In this document: positions 48,134-64,000 of the stretch, one piece after another | How positions within the stretch are numbered: position 1 is the stretch's first letter | Layout: the number at the start of each line of letters is the position of its first letter | Origin: Lineus longissimus | Lineage: Eukaryota > Nemertea > Pilidiophora > Heteronemertea > Lineidae | Direction of reading: 5' to 3' | Length of the DNA stretch: 64,000 bases | NCBI RefSeq assembly: GCF_910592395.1 | Contig: NC_088310.1 | Location: 28,722,991 to 28,786,990, forward strand | Position numbers and translations under genes: made by a program | The notes under the pieces: generated by a model | Told to the model about the DNA's origin: nothing | Seen by the model: the letters and a program-made list of their open reading frames with translations, nothing else | The model's database searches: none

Positions 48134-49905
48134 CTGCAGGCACCAGTGCCCTTGGTCCGAGCTATCATCTCACTATGCTTGTGAAGACAGGTACAACCTG
48201 GCTGCCTCTTCTATACTGCAGGCACCAAGGCCCCTTGGTCTGAGCTATCATTTCCTTCTGCTTGTGACGACAGGTACAACCTGACTGTCTCTTCTATACT
48301 GCAGGCACCAAGGCCCCTTGGTCTGAGCTATCATTTCACTATGCTTGTGAAGACAGGTACAACCTGACTGTCTCTTCTATACTGCAGGCACCAAGGCCCC
48401 TTGGTCTGAGCTATTATCTCACTATGCTTGTGAAGACAGGTACAACCTGGCCGTCTCTTCTATACTGCAGGCACCAAGGCCCCTTGGTCTGAGCTATCAT
48501 CTCACTATGCTTGTGACGACAGGTACAACCTGACCGTCTCTTCTATACTGCAGGCACCAAGGCCCCTTGGTCTGAGCTTTCATCTCACTATGCTTGTGAC
48601 GACAGGTACAACCTGGCTGTCTCTTCTATACTGCAGGCACCAAGGCCCCTTGGTCTGAGCTATCATCTCACTATGCTTGTGAAGACAGGTACAACCTGGC
48701 TGTCTCTTCTATACTGCAGGCACCAAGGCCCCTTGGTCTGAGCTATCATCTCACTATGCTTGTGAAGACAGGTACAACCTGGCTGTCTCTTCTATACTGC
48801 AGGCACCAAGGCCCCTTGGTCTGAGCTATTATCTCACTATGCTTGTGAAGACAGGTACAACCTGGCCGTCTCTTCTATACTGCAGGCACCAAGGCCCCTT
48901 GGTCTGAGCTATCATTTCACTATGCTTGTGACGACAGGTACAACCTGACCGTCTCTTCTATACTGCAGGCACCAAGGCCCCTTGGTCTGAGCTATCATCT
49001 CACTATGCTTGTGACGACAGGTGCAACCTGGCCGTCTCTTCTATACTGCAGGCGCCAAGGCCCCTTGGTCTGAGCTATCATCTCACTATGCTTGTGACGA
49101 CAGGTACAACCTGGCCGTCTCTTCTATACTGCAGGCGCCAAGGCCCCTTGGTCTGAGCTATCATTTCACTATGCTTGTGACGACAGGTACAACCTGGCTG
49201 TCTCTTCTATACTGCAGGCGCCAAGGCCCCTTGGTCTGAGCTATCATTTCACTATGCTTGTGACGACAGGTACAACCTGGCCGTCTCTTCTATACTGCAG
49301 GCGCCAAGGCCCCTTGGTCTGAGCTATCATTTCACTATGCTTGTGACGACAGGTACAACCTGGCCGTCTCTTCTATACTGCAGGCGCCAAGGCCCCTTGG
49401 TCTGAGCTATCATTTCACTATGCTTGTGACGACAGGTACAACCTGGCCGTCTCTTCTATACTGCAGGCACCAAGGCCCCTTGGTCTGAGCTTTCATCTCA
49501 CTATGCTTGTGACGACAGGTGCAACCTGACTGTCTCTTCTATACTGCAGGCACCAAGGCCCCTTGGTCTGAGCTATCATTTCACTATGCTTGTGACGACA
49601 GGTACAACCTGACTGTCTCTTCTATACTGCAGGCACCAAGGCCCCTTGGTCCGAGCTATCATCTCACTATGCTTGTGAAGACAGGTACAACCTGACTGTC
49701 TCTTCTATACTGCAGGCACCAAGGCCCCTTGGTCCGAGCTATCATCTCACTATGCTTGTGAAGACAGGTACAACCTGGCTGTCTCTTCTATACTGCAGGC
49801 ACCAAGGCCCCTTGGTCTGAGCTATCATCTCACTATGCTTGTGACGTCAGGTGCAACGTGACCGTCTCCTCTATGCTGCAGGCACCAAGACCCCTTGGTC
49901 ACTAT
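48134..49905. repeat. 83-bp minisatellite, about 21 copies
   Basis: Unit includes ctgcaggcaccaaggcccct followed by tggtctgagc. Each copy carries the dyad CCAAGG-CC-CCTTGG and a PstI site. Variants (gaagacagg or gacgacagg; ggcacc or ggcgcc) fall in runs, showing stepwise amplification. Degraded copies extend to about 50050. Confidence 0.93.
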
Positions 49906-50128
49906 GCTTGCGAAGACTGGTACAACCTGCCATTTCTTCTATACGGCAGGCACAAAGGCCCCTAGCTACCATCACACCATGCTTGCGAAGACAGGTACAA
50001 ACTGGCCATCTCTTTCACTGTGTTGAATCCCCAGCTCTTCTATACGGCCGCAGGCACCAGAGCCCACCCTTATGAAAAAATATCTTGGATTTACCATACA
50101 GACCATGATTAATGTAGGTTTGACCATG

Positions 50129-50218
50129 CTCACCATGGTGAAATATTTCACTGTCCCAATTCACCATGGTGAAGTGCCGACAGTTCACCATGGTGAATTG
50201 TGGATTTACCATGGTGAA
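50129..50218. repeat. Four spaced palindromes TTCACCATGGTGAA
   Basis: Perfect 14-bp palindromes at 50160-50173 and 50184-50197, and one-base variants at 50129-50142 and 50205-50218. The flanks differ, so this is not a simple tandem duplication. Confidence 0.8.
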
Positions 50219-51400
50219 AATGGACACATTTTCCCTACGGGTAGGCTGGTAAAGTCTAGCGTTGCTTTCATTATCAGTTGAGAATAAGTAAATGCTGCTT
50301 GAAAGACAAGTGCCACAGACATCTTTACACAAAACCACTGTAGAAAAGAACACGTTGATGAGCTTACAAACATTCTACAGTAGCAGGATAGAGTAACTTC
50401 TGTAAGGTTTTGATGGCACTGTTTCTGTTTCATCACTGGAAGAGAGACACCGCTACTATGATTGGCAAATCCAGCCGAGGTTTACTAAAAGACATCCATC
50501 ACTAATTATACTTGTACAACATGTGAAGTTGCAAAATTAGCATAGAAATGAAGACGTCGAGAAGTTTTACGCCACTTTAATGTGCTTTTGTTGAAGCTGT
50601 GAAGTGGGTGGTGTAAATGATAAGTGAGCTTGGTGAGAGTCATCAAGTGCTACACGCAGCATTTATAACTTTTCTCATACAGCTTAAACAACAAATCTTA
50701 GTATCAGCCTGTCTTGCATGTTCAAAGGTCTGTTGGTGTTCTTCACCGGATTAGAAACAATTTACGATTAATATTTTGCTACCTTTAGTACAGACCAAGT
50801 TTTGAAATTTCCCCTTTTTGTGTCCACTGGTTAGGGAACCTCTTGGGAGCTTTCCATTCTCACTGAACTGCCTTGGCTGCAAATCAGGAGACTTTCTACA
50901 GGTATGGATGCAAGGTATCATCAAGGCCCCAACATTACAGAGACACACAGAGCCATACTGTAAATCAATCAGGAAGTGCTGTGACTTCTTACTGAAGTTG
51001 GTGTGCTCATCTATAGAAAGCCATAACAGCTCCTGACTGATGTTTCAGTGTAAAAGCAGTCAGAAGTTTTCACAACATCCAGCACCTGCCTTAAAGTTGA
51101 GACATCAAAAGGAAGGTGGTGCATTCTCAAACATTACAAATGCTCCAGAGTGATTTTACGCTAACTCCATTGTACATAGCACAGCGCCATTGAAAGCAGA
51201 ATAAGTGAAAAGAAATATGATACCATGTTGGGTTTACGTCAAGCTACCACTTCGATTACGCACAATTATAGGAGGCTTAAGTTCCGACCCCTCCGTGGAG
51301 AAGTTTCGGCGGTGGGGGTGGGAGAAGGAGGAAGAGGACACTGAAATAATCAATAAACAGTTTATTAGAAGTGCAAAAACATCGACAATATACAAAGAAA
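50219..51400. other. Intergenic, nothing recognised
   Basis: No exon, RNA gene or repeat that I can support. Confidence 0.4.
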
Positions 51401-51411
51401 TGTATTTGTAA

Positions 51412-51845
51412 ACATTAGAGAGGGGAGTCCAGTCTACATCACCAATGTACATCAATGTATATGTAAACATTAGAGAGGAGTCCAGTCTACATCACCAATG
51501 TACATCAATGTATATGTAAACATTAGAGAGGAGTCCAGTCTACATCACCAATGTACATCAATGTATATGTAAACATGAGAGGACTCCAGTCTACATCGAC
51601 AATGTACATCAATGTATATGTAAACATTAGCGAGGACTCAAGTCTACATCGACAATGTACATCAATGTATATGTAAACATTAGAGAGGAGTCCAGTCTAC
51701 ATCGACAATGTACATCAATGTATATGTAAACATGAGAGAGGAGTCCAGTCTACATCGACAATGTACATCAATGTATATGTAAACATGAGAGAGGAGTCCA
51801 GTCTACATCGACAATGTACATCAATGTATATGTAAACATTAGAGA
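51412..51845. repeat. ~53-bp tandem repeat, about 8 copies
   Basis: Unit includes gtccagtctacatcgacaat and gtacatcaatgtatatgtaa; copies vary slightly in length. Confidence 0.9.
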
Positions 51846-51887
51846 GAGATATAAGTCATCACCTGAAAGTGTGCACAAGGAGAGGCG

Positions 51888-51952
51888 CTGTGGTGTGGTG
51901 GCTAAGACTCTCGGCAAGCGGTAAACAGATCCCGGGTTAATCCCCTTCAAAA
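51888..51952 (+). repeat. tRNA-derived SINE head
   Basis: A-box-like TGGCTAAGACT and B-box-like GGGTTAATCCCC with tRNA-like spacing. It lacks good acceptor-stem pairing, so a SINE fragment is more likely than a tRNA gene. Confidence 0.45.
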
Positions 51953-52027
51953 CGCCAATAGACTACGTCTTTTTTTATTACCTGTGATATATCAGGTTGG
52001 TCCAAGATTTTGAAATCATAACCTATG

Positions 52028-52640
52028 TCAACTGATTGAACCTGTAAGGTAATCGTAACCTCTGTCGACTGACTGAACCTGTAAGGTAATCGTAACCTCT
52101 GTCGACTGACTGAACCTGTAAGGTAATCGTAACCTCTGTCGACTGACTGAACCTGTAAGTAATCATAACCTATGTCGACTGACTGAACCTGTAAGGTAAT
52201 CGTAACCTCTGTCGACTGACTGAACCTGTAAGGTAATCATAACCTATGTCGACTGACTGAACCTGTAAGGTAATCATAACCTCTGTCGACTGACTGAACC
52301 TGTAAGGTAATGGTAACCTATGTCGACTGACTGAACCTGTAAGGTAATCATAACCTCTGTCGACTGACTGAACCTGTAAGGTAATCATAACCTATGTCGA
52401 CTGACTGAACCTGTAAGGTAATCGTAACCTCTGTCGACTGACTGAACCTGTAAGGTAATCATAACCTATGTCGACTGACTGAACCTGTAAGGTAATCATA
52501 ACCTCTGTCGACTGACTGAACCTGTAAGGTAATGGTAACCTATGTCGACTGACTGAACCTGTAAGGTAATCATAACCTCTGTCGACTGACTGAACCTGTA
52601 AGGTAATCGTAACCTCTGTCGACTGACTCAACCTGTAATG
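52028..52640. repeat. 37-bp tandem repeat, about 16 copies
   Basis: Unit gtcgactgactgaacctgta plus aggtaatcgtaacctct. Because 37 is not divisible by three, minus-strand frames cycle through all three readings without stops. Confidence 0.92.
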
Positions 52641-53928
52641 TGACTTGAGACGTATCCAGACAATAGTTGCTTAACGCAAATCAACAGAGGCCCACCCAAT
52701 TGCCACACTTTCAAGTTAAACTTCTACCATCATAACAAAACTCGCCAACATACAAAATCTCACAATTTTAACATGATTTTATACCTCCATGTATCTATAT
52801 ATACACATACATAGAATGAAAAGATTTTTATAATTGTAACCTTCTCACTTTTATATACACATCAACAATATTTTAAACTCTGCTCAAATTGAGCATACGG
52901 TATATATATCTCCATCGATTAAAGGCAATCAATCTGTAATCAGTAAGCAACCAATTACGGATAAGGACTTTGAATAAACACAGCGGAGGCGAAGGACCAC
53001 AGAAGGAGTGTCTTGTAATAATGCAAAAGACAATTGCAGACTTAAATACGACTGTCCAGAAAAATCAATGTCTCCATAAGTATTGGGCAATATTGTGGCC
53101 AACATTAGCAACATACATTATATCCCATAATCAAAGACCAATTGAAAGACAGCAACATTACTATATCACTACCACTTTACCACGTATGTTGTTAGCTTCA
53201 CGGAACCAAAACATGGTAACAGGGACTATAGACAAAGAAACCAATAGCTCACATGGAAACTTCCGGCACCAGAATCATGCTCCTTTACTTGTTTTGCATT
53301 CACCCATTTGTTCATTCCTCTTGATATTTGTTGACCCGACATCTCTACTATATATCAGCTGACACAACCCTCATTTCAAATACAAGGAATCTAAGGGAAA
53401 CTTAAATCTCAGGTAAACAAAATATGATTTTCAATAATCCAAAACAATTTCTCCAACTCAACCAATGTAAACCCAATGAAAACACTTCAGAACTTTTCTC
53501 TCATTCAATGTTCTTTGAAAATCATAAAATCTAAACTACTGCATCTCAACAGTTTACAAGGGTCAATAACTACACGAATGTCTTCAGACGCAGCTAATCA
53601 CTTGGCTAAAGTGACAGCAGTTGTCATCCAAAGTTCATGTTACTAAATTAGTCAATCCTCACTTATGTATGCAGATCCAGTATAAAACATCTAAAATAGA
53701 GCAATACAGCTGAACATTATACAGATCGACATGCACTATTAAATATCAGTCCTAATTAGGCTAAATCTAACCTCACATCGGCTGATTTTTCGGATCATAG
53801 TGCAAGCTTTGCCTTTGGGGCTGACCCCGAATCACGCTGTCACAATGCCAGGGTACGAAAAACTTCCAAGGGAAGTTTGATGTGATTATATAAATGTAGG
53901 TTTCTGACCTGAACCGATTTCCACCAAT
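52641..53928. other. Intergenic, AT-rich, nothing recognised
   Basis: A 130-codon plus-strand frame at 52970-53362 has no similarity and no strong start. Possibly part of a long PRKD 3' region, but this cannot be shown. Confidence 0.35.
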
Positions 53929-54056
53929 AGAGGCTCTTCACGTGAGGTCACGACGTGACATTTTGACGGCCACCTGCCAATGCATTTCCTTTACGTTGTG
54001 ACCACATGTGACGGCCAATATGGCCCGTCATCATGTGACGTCAGTGAAGAACCTCT
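53929..54056. mobile_element. Short MITE-like inverted-repeat element
   Basis: AGAGGCTCTTCAC at the left end (53929-53941) matches the reverse complement of GTGAAGAACCTCT at the right end with one mismatch. The interior repeats cgtgac/gtcacg-type motifs and is non-coding. Length about 128 bp. Confidence 0.6.
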
Positions 54057-55736
54057 ATACACAAGCACCATGCCATACACAAGGTACAGGGAATCGGGAG
54101 ACTTAGGTCCACAAATCTATCCTACACTTAGTTTTAGTCTACACTTAGTTGTCACGTATCACATTGTCACCAAATAAGACACCCATGGCACTGACATGTA
54201 TATTATGGCCAAACTTCACCCTGAACATCTCTGGTTAGAACTTATATTACACGGAACAGTTTCTTTCAAGTTTGGCAAGCTCCAGACCCACAGCAACATG
54301 AGTGAAGTGCCAAGTTCCTTTAGTCACCCCCCCCATGAAATATTCAATATATACAGTGTCCTATTCTGTATAAGGATTACTGCAGTGTGATTTTAATCTG
54401 GTATCGCCCAGCAGTGTGAATACGGGCTTAGAGTGGCTGAAAGACTTGAGGTGCAGGGGGTGTCTGGAAGAAAACATACTCTGCAATTAGTGAAAGTACT
54501 AGAGACAATGCAACAGTAAGAGAAATAGTTAAAGTGATAGGAAGAGTCTGAACAGACAATGTACACCAACATGAGATGATGTTTACACTGACAAAGTCAA
54601 CGAGATTTAAGAATGATACTGCACAAAGAGATTTCTGTGACGAGTAACAACTGACCCATTTACGAATAGACGGTTTCCTTTCGACCAAACCTGTCTGCAT
54701 GTTCTGTGGTATTTTGGAATGTTAAAGGCACAAACAAATAAGTCTGATTGAGCTTTTGAACTTGAATACCTTTACTCAAGTCCATCAATTTTAATGATTT
54801 CTGTGTCTAACAATATGAGGTGAAACATGTGCTAGTTTTAGACTAGAAGCTATAACACAACATTTATACAACTTGGGACAGTATTGCTCAGGAATGTACA
54901 TACACACAGCATTCACATATTTTACCTCCCCACTATGGACTATAAAGATTAGCCAGATTTAAATCTTTCTGATTCCTTGAAGAAGACCTGTCAATCATGT
55001 ATGATGTCAATTTTAGCATTGTGAAGTTCCTTCTGATGGCATTAGTGCCACTTCCAGGCCAGGAATGCAGCTGATTTGATGGCAATAGATGGGCCTTTAA
55101 GCATGCAAAACCTCATTTTACACCAACGACTATTCAGCAATTTCTAACAGCAACAAGAACACATAATGGTAGGTGGATTAATGGAAGAACACTGTGCCTG
55201 ATGGGATGACTGGAATTATGGAAAAGTTGGCTATTTGCAACAAGACTTGCAGCCATTATGCAGGATATACAAAACACTCTGCATAGAGGGGATGAACTAC
55301 GTGTTAGTTCGGGAACAAGCATGCCGACCTATCAGCGTTGAACATCTGAGTCCTAGTCTCCTCCATATACACACAACAATAATGGATATAGGCACCAGGG
55401 GAACAGGGTGGTCATTCATTGTACAGGATGCCCTAAAATGGTGCAGAACATCCACGAGGAATGATCGAGTCTGGAATGAATTAGGTTTTTGGGATGCCAG
55501 CCCATTTGCTTCGATGGTTTGTTGATCATTTGTTCTAAGGTTCTATCATCTTCAGGAAGCCTTTTTTAAGTTCAATACACAGATGTACAGGGGTGTTCCA
55601 GGGTAAATTATGGCAGTCCCGTGGACCAATTATAACCCAGTCAGATTGCGTGTTACAATGATACAATGATACAATGACAATACACTACAACATTTGACTA
55701 CTAGGAAGACGTATGGTTTGACAGTACAGCGGACAG
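54057..55736. other. Likely PRKD 3' UTR and flank
   Basis: Directly downstream (minus strand) of the PRKD stop. No coding exon is supported. A 90-codon hydrophobic minus-strand frame at 54428-54700 lacks similarity. Confidence 0.35.
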
Positions 55737-63377
<7,641 letters not shown>

Positions 63378-64000
63378 CTGCAGAAAGAAGACCATTTAGA
63401 GCTAAAGACAAAATGTACACATCGCTGGCTGTCAAAAGACAATACTGATACCTGGAATAGAAGTGAGCAGGATTCTACCAAAAGAGACAGGCCTTACTGA
63501 TTGGTTTCCTTGGCAGAGTATGGCACTATTTTGATGGAAGTGCATACACCTTGTACACCCTCATCCATAACGGGCTTAGACTATAGCTTGTGATCTTCAG
63601 CATTTGCACATCTTATAGTCATATCATAACATGTCAACTTGGTTGATCTTGTCATCAGTGGGGAAGTCTCTTCAACTTACAACATGTGGGATTGAGCTGT
63701 GACCAGTTGGCAGGTTTGGATGTAGTTGATGTCTAGAAACACCCAGTAAACACACAGTTTGCACGCTCAATTTGATATCAATAATTAATAGTTTATCAAA
63801 GAGGAACTGGAGGAAATAACAAGGTGACGAAAGAACAGCATTAGATGTACAAGGTAACAGACATCTATAGGAAAGGGTAAAGCACACACTTGTACAGAGA
63901 ACCGAGTATAGTTAACTTCTTATTGTCACCCCCACAAGTCTTTCAACATCTCATATAAAACAACCAAATCAGGATATCTAATAACAGAGGACTCAAGGAG
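63378..64000. other. PRKD intron running off the right edge
   Basis: The exon for the Gly-rich ATP loop is expected upstream of 63377 on the minus strand, but I cannot find it before the window ends, so the remaining sequence is taken as intron. Confidence 0.5.

Noticed and set aside
48134-49905. Regularly repeated units as a CRISPR array
   Set aside because: Head-to-tail repeats without spacers in a eukaryotic genome; an ordinary minisatellite.
51888-51952. Functional tRNA gene
   Set aside because: Box motifs are present but stems pair poorly; a SINE head fits better.
54428-54700. 90-codon hydrophobic minus-strand frame, possible small membrane protein
   Set aside because: No similarity, weak start context, located in the probable PRKD 3' region.

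Overview
This is a gene-sparse, intron-rich stretch of an animal nuclear genome. Coding sequence is split into short exons with canonical GT/AG borders, polyadenylation hexamers follow stop codons, and much of the rest is minisatellites, short inverted-repeat transposons and tRNA-like repeat heads. The recognisable proteins (protein kinase D, RAB3GAP2, XRCC3, HPS6, a mitotic cyclin, a peptide-type GPCR) are typical of Bilateria. Exon-border minisatellites and the dense repeats suggest a marine invertebrate such as amphioxus, a mollusc or an annelid, but I cannot fix the phylum from the sequence alone.

Layout. 1-4.2 kb: no gene, one 45-bp minisatellite. 4.2-5.4 kb (+): intronless class A GPCR. 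6.8-10.7 kb (-): complete nine-exon mitotic cyclin of 452 aa. 12.2-13.2 kb (-) and 24.1-25.3 kb (-): two paralogous genes for small secreted precursors (signal peptide, Gly-rich spacer, basic cleavage site, near-identical 20-aa C-terminal peptide) with duplicated TATA promoters. 14.1-19.4 kb (-), between the paralogues: eleven-exon HPS6 homologue (BLOC-2 subunit). 19.9-21.4 kb: a duplicated ~520-bp unit with an unidentified short reading frame. 27.4-41.8 kb (-): complete 29-exon RAB3GAP2 (about 1,405 aa). 42.9-45.1 kb (+): complete six-exon XRCC3 (342 aa), head to head with RAB3GAP2. 45.1-55.7 kb: a gene desert of successive tandem arrays. 55.7-63.4 kb (-): the last seven exons of a protein kinase D gene, whose 5' part lies beyond the right edge; a 1.4-kb array of 38-bp repeats fills one intron.

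The genes do not form one pathway. HPS6 and RAB3GAP2 both serve endomembrane/Rab trafficking, and the cyclin and XRCC3 serve cell division and DNA repair, but I read this as chance proximity. The least explained items are the two secreted-peptide genes, the splice-donor-bearing minisatellite in HPS6, the duplicated short reading frame at 20-21 kb and several arrays built on perfect palindromes.

Exon coordinates were derived by hand from reading-frame continuity, splice consensus and remembered family similarity; individual borders may be off by a few bases.
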